From Sva-07 sp963728355 (GTDB lineage: Bacteria; Actinomycetota; Acidimicrobiia; Acidimicrobiales; Ilumatobacteraceae), in contig CAVSJQ010000001.1 in assembly GCA_963728355.1 (NCBI GenBank), positions 1 through 64,000 on the forward strand: 64,000 nucleotides of DNA. Reading direction: 5' to 3'. Both the position numbers and the translations under genes were made by a program. The notes under the pieces are model-generated. The model did not search any database. It was not told the DNA's origin and saw nothing but the letters and a program-made list of their open reading frames with translations. This document shows positions 43,235 through 51,464 of the stretch, piece by piece. Every line of letters starts with the position of its first letter. Position 1 is the first letter of the stretch.

Positions 43235-44413
43235 TCACGGCGTCTCGGCGCCAGGAGGCGGCCGGACGGAAGCACCGACCGAACTGCCATCGGGGATCAC
43301 CAACTCGCCGTCGGTGGCGCCGTCCTGAGCCACGAGGCCGGAGGCCGCACGGATCGCAGCGCTCGCCGAGGCCGTGAGTGGAACCGCCACCAGGGCGCCG
43401 AGAATTCCGCCGAGCGCACCACCGATTGCCAGCACGAGCAGGATCACGATCGGATGCAATGAGACCTGGCGGCGCATCACGACCGGCAGGATCACGTCGC
43501 CCTCGATCTGTTGCACGGCGAGCACCACGAGACCCAGGATGATTGCGGCCACCACTCCCTTGGAGGTCAACGCGATCGCCACGGCGAGCGCCCCAGCGAG
43601 CGTCGCTCCGATGATCGGGAAGAACGAGGCGACGAAGGTCAACACGGCGATGGGGACCGCAGCGGGCACCCCCATGATCAACATCGCCGCTCCGATCAGT
43701 GTGCCGTCGACCACGCCGGTGATCGCAACCCCCCGGATCCAGCCCTGGAGACTGCTGATCGCGGCGCGCCCCGACGCGTCGACGGTGGGCCGTCGCACGG
43801 GGCGGATCCGATCGAGCAACCAGGCCCACAGCTGGGGGCCGTCCTTCAGGAAGAAGAACAACAACACCAACGTCAGGAAGAACCCGCCGACCACTTCCAC
43901 CACCGTGCGCACTGTGCTGGCGGGCTGCTCCAGCACGCCGGACCCGAGGCGGTCGGCAGCGTTGGTGACCGACTCCGACAACGAGTCGACGGTGTCGGCG
44001 CTCAACCCGAGCGGACCATCCTGCAGCCAGTCCTCCAGATCGGTCACGACCGTGTCCAGTTCGTCGGAGATGTTCCCGACGGCGTCGGAGATCGGCGCCG
44101 AGAGTGCGAATCCCAGCCCGACGAGCAGTGCTGCTGCGGTCAGCAGCACGATCCACGTCGCCAGGAGACGCGGGAGCTTCTTCGCCAGCCACTCGACGAC
44201 CGGGGCCAGCAGTGCGGACAGCACCAGCGCCACGGCGACCGGGATGATCACGACCGTCAACCGTGCGGTGAGCCAGACCAGGACGACCACGGCTGCCGCG
44301 ACGACGAGGAAGCGCCAGGCCCACCTCGCACCGTCTTCGAGAAACCGTGGGACCGAGGCTCGGGACGGCCGTCCAGTGGGCGCAGTTGCCGATTCGGTTC
44401 CTCGAGGTTCCAT
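43235..44413 (-). CDS. AI-2E/YdiK-family membrane transporter
   Basis: A 392-aa inner-membrane protein of the AI-2E transporter (PerM/YdiK) family. Spans lie at about 32-50, 55-75, 90-110 and 190-215, with four more in the C-terminal half. The conserved VILPVVMRRQVSLHPIVILL motif is near 310. The family includes signal exporters and Na+/H+ antiporters, so the substrate is open. A consensus sigma-B-like promoter (44427-44452) lies 13 nt upstream, adding it to the stress regulon. Confidence 0.88.
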   Translation of the reverse strand: MEPRGTESATAPTGRPSRASVPRFLEDGARWAWRFLVVAAAVVVLVWLTARLTVVIIPVAVALVLSALLAPVVEWLAKKLPRLLATWIVLLTAAALLVGLGFALSAPISDAVGNISDELDTVVTDLEDWLQDGPLGLSADTVDSLSESVTNAADRLGSGVLEQPASTVRTVVEVVGGFFLTLVLLFFFLKDGPQLWAWLLDRIRPVRRPTVDASGRAAISSLQGWIRGVAITGVVDGTLIGAAMLIMGVPAAVPIAVLTFVASFFPIIGATLAGALAVAIALTSKGVVAAIILGLVVLAVQQIEGDVILPVVMRRQVSLHPIVILLVLAIGGALGGILGALVAVPLTASASAAIRAASGLVAQDGATDGELVIPDGSSVGASVRPPPGAETP

Positions 44414-44426
44414 GTCGGCAGCGGTG

Positions 44427-44452
44427 ATACCCGGAGCCGTTCGGGACCAACC
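44427..44452 (-). promoter_or_regulatory. sigma-B/F-like promoter of the AI-2E-family gene
   Basis: On the minus strand: GGTT (44452-44449), a 16-nt spacer, GGGTAT (44432-44427). The -10 is a full consensus match and ends 13 nt before ATG 44413. Confidence 0.7.
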
Positions 44453-44514
44453 GCACCGGTCGAGGGTGCGTGACGCACCGGGCGGAATGGACCGCACTGG
44501 GCGTCGACGGGCGG

Positions 44515-44931
44515 TTACACCAAGCGGAACGTGCAGCGGACGGTGACGGTGGCGTCGTCCGCATCGACCAACACGTCGTCGCTGACCGATCTGACGATCG
44601 CGAGACCCCGGCCGGTGCGCATCGCCGGGAGCGGTCCCGCCCACGTGGACGGATCGGCAATGGCCGTCGACGTCCGTGCAGAACGCACCGACACGTCGAT
44701 CGTTGCGGGCGTGACCTCAACGGTGACGGTGACCGGCTCGTCGAGTCCGTACTCGATCGCGTTGGTCACCAATTCGCTGACCGCCAGCTCGAGATCGCCG
44801 CGGAGATCGCCGCCGCGACCGTTCAGCGACTCTGCAGTGACGTCACGCACGAAACGGCGGGCGTCGCCGATCGACGATGTGTCGGCAGTGAATGTGCGCT
44901 CAGACGCCCTGGTGCTCACTGTCTCGGTCAT
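44515..44931 (-). CDS. HATPase anti-sigma regulatory kinase (RsbW/RsbT-like)
   Basis: A 138-aa GHKL ATPase. The N-box ELAVSELVTNAIEYG keeps the Mg-binding Asn near residue 58, and the G-box region GRGLAIVRSVSDDV is near 110. Unlike the UsfX-like neighbour of sigF, this protein looks catalytically complete, so it could phosphorylate the STAS antagonist or inhibit a sigma factor. ATG 44931 is the most conservative start; an in-frame upstream extension is possible. No sigma-B-like promoter was found for it. Confidence 0.85.
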   Translation of the reverse strand: MTETVSTRASERTFTADTSSIGDARRFVRDVTAESLNGRGGDLRGDLELAVSELVTNAIEYGLDEPVTVTVEVTPATIDVSVRSARTSTAIADPSTWAGPLPAMRTGRGLAIVRSVSDDVLVDADDATVTVRCTFRLV

Positions 44932-45079
44932 CGACCACTCGAACCCACCAGTACCAACATCGCCACACGAAGACGGTAGCGCGGCGCGGCGCAAACGGTG
45001 GTCGATACCCGCCGACAGATGGCACAGCGGTCGAGCGGCGGGGCCCGTCTCGTCGTCCGCGGCGTGCCAGACTCCCGGT

Positions 45080-45622
45080 ATGGCCACCCTCGTGCTCACC
45101 GTGATCGGCGACGATCGCACCGGTCTGGTCGACGCTCTCGCCGAGCCGATCACGCGCCACGGAGGCAACTGGGACCGCAGCCACATGGCGCGACTTGCGG
45201 GCAAGTTCGCGGGCATCGTCGTGGTCTCCGTGCCCGACGAACGCACTGACGGCCTGCTGGCCGAACTCGAGACGCTGACCGCACGCGGACTGCTCGACGT
45301 GACCGTGGCCGTGGCTGCACACGACGGACCGGACGATCACGACGAGTTTCTCGCGCTCCACCTCATCGGCCAGGACCGACCCGGGATCATCCGCGAGGTC
45401 GCAGCGGCACTGACGCAACGCAACGTCAGCATCGAAGAACTCGAGACGACGGCATCGTCGGCGCCCATGTCGGGCGAACTGCTCTTCGAGGCCGCCGCGA
45501 CGCTCCGGGTTCCAGCGGACACGGATCCCGCCGACCTGCGCGCCACGCTCGAGGCGATCGCCAACGAGCTCATGGTCGATCTCGACGTCAGCGAACGACG
45601 TCCGCTCGGCGAGAGGGGGTGA
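45080..45622 (+). CDS. tandem ACT-domain protein, GcvR-like
   Basis: A 180-aa protein made of two ACT domains: residues 1-80 (TLVLTVIGDDRTGLVDALAE) and 90-175 (FLALHLIGQDRPGIIREVAA). The layout matches the glycine-cleavage repressor GcvR, which has no DNA-binding domain and works through a partner. The ligand is probably an amino acid. CAGACT lies 6 nt before ATG 45080, suggesting a leaderless mRNA. The selD gene starts 3 bp after its stop, so they are co-transcribed, an unusual pairing. Confidence 0.82.
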   Translation: MATLVLTVIGDDRTGLVDALAEPITRHGGNWDRSHMARLAGKFAGIVVVSVPDERTDGLLAELETLTARGLLDVTVAVAAHDGPDDHDEFLALHLIGQDRPGIIREVAAALTQRNVSIEELETTASSAPMSGELLFEAAATLRVPADTDPADLRATLEAIANELMVDLDVSERRPLGERG

Positions 45623-45624
45623 CG

Positions 45625-46686
45625 ATGACAGGACTCGACAAACCCGGCAACGACCGCGACCGGATCCGGCTGACCCAGTTCAGCCACGGCGCCGGTTGAG
45701 GCTGCAAGCTCGCGCCCGGCGAGCTGGCGCACGTGGTGCGCCACCTGAACGCTGCCCATCCCGATCGGCTCCTGGTGGGGCCGGACACCGGCGACGATGC
45801 CGCCGTCTGGCTCCTCGACGCCGACCGCGCACTGGTGTCGACCGCCGACTTCATTACGCCGGTGGTCGATGATGCGCGCACCTGGGGACGCGTGGCGGCT
45901 GCCAACAGTGTGTCGGACATCTATGCGATGGGTGGCCGGCCGCTGTTCGCTCTCAATCTCGTCGGATGGAACACCGATGCGCTGCCGACGTCGCTGCTGG
46001 GCGACGTCCTTGCAGGCGGTCAGGACGTCGCTGCGGAGGCCGGTTTCGTCGTCGCCGGCGGTCACACGATCGACGATCCCGAGCCGAAGTACGGCATGGC
46101 CGTGACCGGCGAGGCTCACCCGGACCGCCTCCTCACCAACGCCGGACTGCGGGCGGGACAGGACATCGTGCTGACCAAGCCGCTCGGCGTCGGCGTGCTG
46201 ACCACGGCGATCAAGCAGGGTCGCGCCACGGCGGACCAGACGGATGCGGCCGTTGCGTCGATGGTGCGCCTCAACGACATCGCCTCACGGCTCGCGCTCG
46301 CATCCGGCGCCACCGGGTGCACCGACGTCACCGGATTCGGCCTGCTCGGTCACCTCGGTCGGATGGCAATCGAGTCGGCGCTGTCGGTGACGATCGACGT
46401 CGCGAGGGTGGCGTTCCTTCCGGGAGCGATGGAACTCGCGGCCGACGGCGTGATGCCCGGGGGCAGCCGGCGCAACCTCGACTGGGCGCTCGGTTTCGTC
46501 GACGTCGGAGACCACGACGAGCTGCACCAGCTCCTACTCGCCGATGCGCAGACCTCGGGCGGCCTCGTGTTCGGCGTCGATCCGTCGGAGACGGTCGGCG
46601 TGCTCGCCGAACTCGCCGCCACCGGTCACCGAGCGACGCACATCGGCACGGCTGGCGCCGGTACGCCGGGGCTCACGCTGCGCTGA
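45625..46686 (+). CDS. selD: selenide, water dikinase with selenocysteine at the active site (in-frame TGA)
   Basis: A 353-aa SelD, read through TGA at 45697-45699 (codon 25). The context SHGAG-U-GCKL is the exact active-site motif in which other SelDs carry Cys or Sec. The rest matches PurM-like SelD: GPDTGDDAAVW, ADFITPVVDDARTWGRVAA, GGHTIDDPEPKYG and DVTGFGLLGHLGRM. It makes selenophosphate from selenide and ATP. GAGAGGGGG lies just before ATG 45625. Simple gene calling would wrongly start at 45733 and lose the active site. A SECIS-like hairpin follows the TGA. No selA, selB or tRNA-Sec gene is in this window. Confidence 0.92.
45700..45730 (+). promoter_or_regulatory. bacterial SECIS-like hairpin in selD
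   Basis: AGCTCGC (45707-45713) pairs perfectly with GCGAGCT (45719-45725) around a 5-nt loop, starting 8 nt after the selenocysteine TGA. Distance and size fit a bacterial SECIS element, which SelB binds in the coding region downstream of UGA. Confidence 0.65.
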
Positions 46687-46723
46687 ACTCGGCCCGTCGC
46701 ACGACGTCCGATCCGTTTGCGTC

Positions 46724-46755
46724 GCATTCCGGGTGGAGCGGTTCACCCGAAATGC
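46724..46755. terminator. shared hairpin terminator between selD and arsI
   Basis: GCATTCCGGGTG (46724-46735) and CACCCGAAATGC (46744-46755) form a 12-bp stem with one mismatch and an 8-nt loop. A TTTT run lies at 46769-46772 on the plus strand. It sits between two convergent genes. Confidence 0.6.
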
Positions 46756-46776
46756 AACACGAATGGGGTTTTCTGG

Positions 46777-47193
46777 TCAGGGGCAGCAGCTGCCGGCGGC
46801 CGACTGGCCGACCACGGAGCGGTCGAGCTGTTCGGCGTCGGCGGTCTTGACATACCACTCCCACCGGTTCCCATCCGGAGCGTGAACCCACGTCTCGGTC
46901 TTCTCGGCATAGCAGCAGACGGTGTCGTCGACGCCGGTCGTCGCGATGCCGGCCTCGGCGAGACGCCCCGCTGCCGCGGTCACCTGCTGTGCCGTCTCCA
47001 CTTCGACGCCGAGATGGTTGATCGATCCCGGCTCGCCGGCGCCCTCGAACAGCACCAGCTTCAAGGGCGGGTCCGCGACGGCAAAGTTGGCGTAGCCGTC
47101 GCGGACCTTGGCGGGCGCGGTGCCGAACATCTTGGTGTAGAAGTCGATGGCCGAGTCGAGGTCGTCGACGTTGAGGGCAAGTTGCAGTCGCAT
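46777..47193 (-). CDS. arsI: ArsI/CadI-family VOC protein (C-As lyase-like)
   Basis: A 138-aa VOC-fold protein of the ArsI/CadI family. The fold begins LQLALNVDDLDSAIDFYTKM. The vicinal cysteine pair TVCCYAEKTETWVHAPDG, which binds trivalent methylarsenicals in ArsI, is intact, and a second CC pair is at the C-terminus. ArsI cleaves the C-As bond of organoarsenicals. GGAGAATG precedes ATG 47193. It diverges from arsR across a palindromic operator, which supports an arsenic role over the cadmium-induced name. Confidence 0.88.
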   Translation of the reverse strand: MRLQLALNVDDLDSAIDFYTKMFGTAPAKVRDGYANFAVADPPLKLVLFEGAGEPGSINHLGVEVETAQQVTAAAGRLAEAGIATTGVDDTVCCYAEKTETWVHAPDGNRWEWYVKTADAEQLDRSVVGQSAAGSCCP

Positions 47194-47250
47194 GGGTCAT
47201 TCTCCGATCGCCGCCGCACCGAAGCGGCGGACACTTGTATTGATGATGTT

Positions 47251-47273
47251 CGATATGTTAGCATCTCATATCG
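47251..47273. promoter_or_regulatory. ArsR operator between arsI and arsR
   Basis: CGATATG (47251-47257) and CATATCG (47267-47273) form an inverted repeat with a 9-bp spacer, ending at the base before the arsR ATG. It is AT-rich against the GC-rich surroundings. Its position can block both divergent promoters. Confidence 0.75.
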
Positions 47274-47654
47274 ATGAACGTCAATATCAATTTCACTGAG
47301 TCGGCCACGTGCTGCGGATCGGTGAGCGGTGATGCGCTGACCGAATCGGAGGCCACGGAACTGGCGGCGGCACTCAAGGCACTGGCCGACCCGGTGCGCC
47401 TCCGGTTGGTCTCGATCATCGCGACCTCAACGAACGGCGAGGTCTGTGCGTGCGACCTCCCCGACTCGCTCGACCGGAGCCAACCCACCGTGAGCCACCA
47501 CCTCGGCCTGCTCGTCTCCGCCGGGCTGCTCGAACGCGAACAGCGCGGCAAGTGGGCCTGGTTCCGACTCGACTACGAGCGCCTCGGCGAAATCCGCGCA
47601 CTGCTCGCTCCGCCCACCGATGCCCGCTCCACCCACCCAGGAGACCTCACGTGA
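47274..47654 (+). CDS. arsR: ArsR-family metalloregulator
   Basis: A 126-aa winged-helix repressor. The HTH lies near 65-90 (LDRSQPTVSHHLGLLVSAGL). Candidate As(III)-binding cysteines are the N-terminal CC at about 13-14 and the CACDL pair near 60, a non-E. coli arrangement. The last 15 residues are a flexible tail. The gene begins directly at the operator and overlaps arsC by 4 bp (GTGA). Arsenite binding would release the operator and induce arsI and the ars operon. Confidence 0.92.
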   Translation: MNVNINFTESATCCGSVSGDALTESEATELAAALKALADPVRLRLVSIIATSTNGEVCACDLPDSLDRSQPTVSHHLGLLVSAGLLEREQRGKWAWFRLDYERLGEIRALLAPPTDARSTHPGDLT

Positions 47655-48055
47655 CCGATCGACGACCCGCCGTGCTCTTCCTGTGCGTCCACAACGCCGG
47701 GCGATCGCAGATGGCGGCAGGGTGGCTCCGCCATCTCGCCGGAGACCGTATCGAGGTGTTCTCCGGTGGTTCGGAGCCGGCCGCCCAGGTGAATCCGGCG
47801 GCGGTGGCGGCGATGGCAGAGGTCGGCGTCGACATCGGCGGCGAGCAACCGCAGCGCTGGACCGACGAGCACGCTCGCGCCGCCGATGTCGTGGTCACGA
47901 TGGGCTGTGGTGACGTGTGCCCTGTGTATCCCGGCAAGCGGTACGAGGACTGGGAACTCGCCGACCCCGCCGGCCAGACGGTCGACTTCGTCCGGGACGT
48001 GCGCGACGACATCCGCCGCCGCGTCGAGGTCCTCGTCGACAGCCTCGAACGCTGA
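47651..48055 (+). CDS. arsC: arsenate reductase, LMW-phosphatase type
   Basis: A 134-aa ArsC. The CX5R loop LCVHNAGRSQMA provides nucleophile Cys12 and Arg18, and the acid loop is near DWELADPAG. A GCGDVCPVYPG segment supplies further cysteines, as in thioredoxin- or mycothiol-coupled ArsC. It reduces arsenate to arsenite. It starts with GTG overlapping arsR, and its stop shares a base with the aquaporin start (TGATG), so the arsenite it makes can leave through the next gene's channel. Confidence 0.92.
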   Translation: MTDRRPAVLFLCVHNAGRSQMAAGWLRHLAGDRIEVFSGGSEPAAQVNPAAVAAMAEVGVDIGGEQPQRWTDEHARAADVVVTMGCGDVCPVYPGKRYEDWELADPAGQTVDFVRDVRDDIRRRVEVLVDSLER

Positions 48056-48861
48056 TGGCCACCAACTGGTTGCCGGATGTCCGCCGGTTGACCGGCGAAT
48101 TCGTCGGCACCGCCTTCCTGCTCGCCGCCATCGTCGGTTCGGGCATCATGGCGCAGACACTGACCGACGATGTCGGCCTGCAGTTGCTCCAGAACGCCTT
48201 CGCCACCGCGGGTGTCCTGGTAGCGCTGATCCTGGCATTCGGTTCGGTATCGGGGGCCCACTTCAACCCCGCGGTCACGCTCACCGACCGTTGGTTCGGC
48301 GGAATCGACACCCCGACCGCCGTCTGGTATATCGCCGCCCAGACCGGCGGGAGCATCGTCGGCGTGGTCGCCGCCAACGTCATGTTCGACCTCGATGCCG
48401 TCGATTGGTCCACGACGGACCGTTCCTCGTCCAACCTCGTTTTCGCCGACGGCGTGGCAACCCTCGGACTGCTGCTCGTCATCTTCGGCGTGGTGCGCTC
48501 CGGTCGCGCGACGGCGGTCGCCTTCGCCGTGGGCGGCTACATCGCCGGTGCGTACTACTTCACGTCATCGACCAGCTTCGCCAATCCCGCCGTGACCATC
48601 GGTCGGATGTTCTCCGACACCTTCGCCGGCATCCGCCCCGCCGACGCTCCGGCATTCATCGCCGCCCAGCTCGTCGCCGTCGTCGTCGCCGCCGCCCTGA
48701 TCCACGTGCTGTTCCCGGACATCGACGAGGTCGCCGACCGCGTGGTCCTGCCCCACGACGACATCTCGACGGCGGTGGCCGCACGGAAGTTCCCAACCGC
48801 CGCCGTGTTGACCGATCGAGGTGCCGAGCCGACCGACCGTGCGGCAGACTCACAGGCATGA
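48055..48861 (+). CDS. MIP-family channel (AqpS-like, arsenite efflux)
   Basis: A 268-aa aquaglyceroporin with six spans. Both half-helix motifs are present: FNPAVT near residue 70 and FANPAVTIGR near 180. A C-terminal tail of about 45 residues is cytoplasmic. In an ars operon such channels (AqpS) release arsenite down its gradient and replace ArsB or Acr3, neither of which is present here. It overlaps the M3 peptidase gene by 4 bp (ATGA). Glycerol or water transport remains possible. Confidence 0.88.
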   Translation: MATNWLPDVRRLTGEFVGTAFLLAAIVGSGIMAQTLTDDVGLQLLQNAFATAGVLVALILAFGSVSGAHFNPAVTLTDRWFGGIDTPTAVWYIAAQTGGSIVGVVAANVMFDLDAVDWSTTDRSSSNLVFADGVATLGLLLVIFGVVRSGRATAVAFAVGGYIAGAYYFTSSTSFANPAVTIGRMFSDTFAGIRPADAPAFIAAQLVAVVVAAALIHVLFPDIDEVADRVVLPHDDISTAVAARKFPTAAVLTDRGAEPTDRAADSQA

Positions 48862-50678
48862 CCGTCGACGAGAACACCACCGACACGACCGATCTCACCG
48901 CCGCCGAGGTGGCCTGGGACATCGACACGATCCTGCCGGACGGCGCATCACCAGCCGATCTGTTCGACGGCGCAGACGTCCTCGCTGACGAGCTGGCGTC
49001 GCTGCGGGGCCGGGTCGGCGAACTCGACGCCGGCGAACTGGCCGATGCGATGCGCACGATGGCCGACCTGCAAGACGCCGTGTCGCGAGCGGTGCATCAC
49101 GCCATGCTCGCCTTCTCGACCGCCACCGACGACCCGGCGCGAGGTGCGGCGATGGCTGCGGCCCAGGAACGGTCCACGGCGATCGGCACCAAGCTGATCT
49201 TCTTCGACCTCGAGTGGGCGGCTGCCGACGATGACCACGTCGCTGCGGTGCTGGCCGATCCTCGGCTCGACTTCTGCCGGCACCACCTCGACACTCTCCG
49301 CCTCAGCCGCCCCTATCTGCTGTCCGAACCGGAGGAGACGATCCTCGCCGAGAAGAGCCAGACCGGGTTCGCTGCCTGGACGCGGCTGTTCGACGAACTG
49401 ACGTCGGCGATCACCCTCGACCTGCCCGATGAGCTGGGCGGTCGCGGCGTCCCGCTGATGCAGGGTCTGGGAATGATGCAGCATCCCGATCGCGAGGTGC
49501 GCCGGCAGTTGGCCTCCGCCGTCACCGCCGGTCTCGAGCCCGGGCTGCGCACGCGGGCATACCTCTTCAACACATTGCTGCTCGACAAGTCGATCGACGA
49601 CCGCCTGCGTGGTTACCCGTCGTGGATCTCCGCACGCAACCTCGCCAACGAGGCCTCGGACGAGTCGGTGCAGGCGCTCGTCGATGCCGTGGTCGACAAC
49701 TACTCCATTGCCCAGCGTTGGTACACGCTCAAGGCGCAGGTGCTCGGAATCGACAAGCTCGCCGACTACGACCGCATGGCGTCGGTGGCGACCGCCGACC
49801 GCGACATCGGATGGAACGAGGGCACCCGGATCGTGCGCGACGCCTATGCCTCGTTCTCGCCCGAACTCGCCGGCATCGTCGACCGGTTCATCGACGAATC
49901 CTGGATCGACGCACCGATCCGCCCCGGAAAGCGCGGTGGCGCATTCGCAGCGGGCGTGTCGCCCGGCCACCATCCCTACGTGCTGCTCAACTGGACCTCG
50001 AAGACCCGGGACGTCGCCACGCTCGCCCACGAACTCGGCCACGGCGTGCACTTCTACCTGGCACGCGAGCAGGGAATCTTCCATCAGCAGACTCCTCTGA
50101 CGCTCGCCGAGACGGCGTCGGTGTTCGGCGAAACGGTGACCAGCAACCGGCTGCTGTCGATGATCGACGACCCGAACGAACGCTTCGCACTGCTCGCCTC
50201 GACGCTCGAGGACTCGATCGCCACGGTCTTCCGCCAGATCGCGATGAACCGGTTCGAGGACGCCGTGCACACCGCACGGCGCAGCGAGGGAGAACTCAGC
50301 GTCGACCGGATCAACGAGCTGTGGGCGCAGACGCAGGAGGCGATGCTCGGCGATTCGGTCGAGATCACCGACGGCTACCGCACCTGGTGGAGCTACGTGC
50401 CCCACTTCATCGGATCGCCCGGCTACGTCTACGCCTACGCCTACGGTCAGCTGTTGGCCCTGTCGGTGTACGCCCGCTACCGCGACGAGGGAGAGGCGTT
50501 CGTCCCCGCCTATCTCGACCTGCTGCGGGCAGGCGGGTCCGACACACCGGAGCACCTCGCCCGCATCGTCGACTGCGACCTCACCGATCCCGACTTCTGG
50601 CGCAACGGGTTGAAGATCGTCGAAGGGCAGCTCACGGCCGCCGAGGAGGCCGCCCGCGCCGCTGGACGTCTCGGGTGA
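48858..50678 (+). CDS. M3-family oligoendopeptidase (PepF-like)
   Basis: A 606-aa cytoplasmic metallopeptidase of the oligoendopeptidase F type. The zinc motif HELGH is at 391-395, with the third ligand Glu in TLAETASVFGE about 25 residues on. The C-terminal substrate region GSPGYVYAYAYGQLLALSVY is typical. It cuts peptides of roughly 5-20 residues. Translation is coupled to the aquaporin upstream and to the Anbu protease downstream (GTGA), which suggests it finishes peptides released by Anbu. Confidence 0.92.
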   Translation: MTVDENTTDTTDLTAAEVAWDIDTILPDGASPADLFDGADVLADELASLRGRVGELDAGELADAMRTMADLQDAVSRAVHHAMLAFSTATDDPARGAAMAAAQERSTAIGTKLIFFDLEWAAADDDHVAAVLADPRLDFCRHHLDTLRLSRPYLLSEPEETILAEKSQTGFAAWTRLFDELTSAITLDLPDELGGRGVPLMQGLGMMQHPDREVRRQLASAVTAGLEPGLRTRAYLFNTLLLDKSIDDRLRGYPSWISARNLANEASDESVQALVDAVVDNYSIAQRWYTLKAQVLGIDKLADYDRMASVATADRDIGWNEGTRIVRDAYASFSPELAGIVDRFIDESWIDAPIRPGKRGGAFAAGVSPGHHPYVLLNWTSKTRDVATLAHELGHGVHFYLAREQGIFHQQTPLTLAETASVFGETVTSNRLLSMIDDPNERFALLASTLEDSIATVFRQIAMNRFEDAVHTARRSEGELSVDRINELWAQTQEAMLGDSVEITDGYRTWWSYVPHFIGSPGYVYAYAYGQLLALSVYARYRDEGEAFVPAYLDLLRAGGSDTPEHLARIVDCDLTDPDFWRNGLKIVEGQLTAAEEAARAAGRLG

Positions 50679-51409
50679 CCTACTGTCTCGCGATCCGCGT
50701 CGACGAGGGCATCGTCTTCCTGTCCGACACGCGAACGAGCGCCGGCGTCGACAACATCAGCACCTACCGCAAGATGCACGTGATCCGACCGGCGGCGGAC
50801 CGGGCGTTCGTGGTCCAGTCGGCGGGCAACCTCGCCACCACCCAGGAGGTGCTCGACCGGGTCGATCGCGACCTGCGCGCCGGCGACGGACGCGAGACCC
50901 TCGCGACGGTCGGCCGGTTGTTCGAAGCCGCGCTGTATCTCGGGCGGATCAGCCGCGAGGTGGTGGCGAGCCACCGCGAGGCGTTGTCGGCGTCGGGCGC
51001 CGACGGAACGGCCACGTTCATCCTCGGCGGCCAGATCGCTGAGGAGACGCCCGAGATCTTCCTCGTCTATCCCGAGGGGAACTACATCCGTGCGTCGAGG
51101 ACGCGTCCGTTCCTGCAGATCGGCGAGGCCAAGTTCGGGAAGTTCTGGCTGGAGCTCGCGGTGCACCGCCAGGTCGACCTCGACATGGCCACCAAGATCG
51201 CGTTGGGTTCGATGCTCAGCACGACGCGCGCCAACCTGTCGGTCGGCCCACCGTTCGACTTCGCGATCTACCGCAACGATGCGTTGTCGTTCGACCAACA
51301 TCGCATCGAGGCGGCCTCGGAGTACCTGGCCGACATCCAGCAGCGCTTCGTTCAGCACCTGTTCGAAGCGCTCGACGAACTTCCGCCGGTCCCCTGGGGC
51401 GACGTCTGA
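50675..51409 (+). CDS. Anbu-type proteasome-like peptidase
   Basis: A 244-aa Ntn-hydrolase of the Anbu (ancestral beta subunit) family. It begins V/M-TYCLAIRVDEGIVFLSDTRT, the hallmark Anbu start with Thr2 as the presumed nucleophile after removal of the initiator residue. IGEAKFGKF and ALGSMLSTTRANLSVGPPFD follow. Anbu assembles into open rings; natural substrates are unclear. Known Anbu genes often sit with alpha-E, transglutaminase-like and ATP-grasp genes. Here the partner is an M3 peptidase instead. GTG 50675 overlaps its stop. Confidence 0.9.
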   Translation: MTYCLAIRVDEGIVFLSDTRTSAGVDNISTYRKMHVIRPAADRAFVVQSAGNLATTQEVLDRVDRDLRAGDGRETLATVGRLFEAALYLGRISREVVASHREALSASGADGTATFILGGQIAEETPEIFLVYPEGNYIRASRTRPFLQIGEAKFGKFWLELAVHRQVDLDMATKIALGSMLSTTRANLSVGPPFDFAIYRNDALSFDQHRIEAASEYLADIQQRFVQHLFEALDELPPVPWGDV

Positions 51410-51464
51410 CGCGTTGCCTGCTGCGCCACTTGGGCCATCGGAGTGCAGGGTCTACGGTGGTCGG

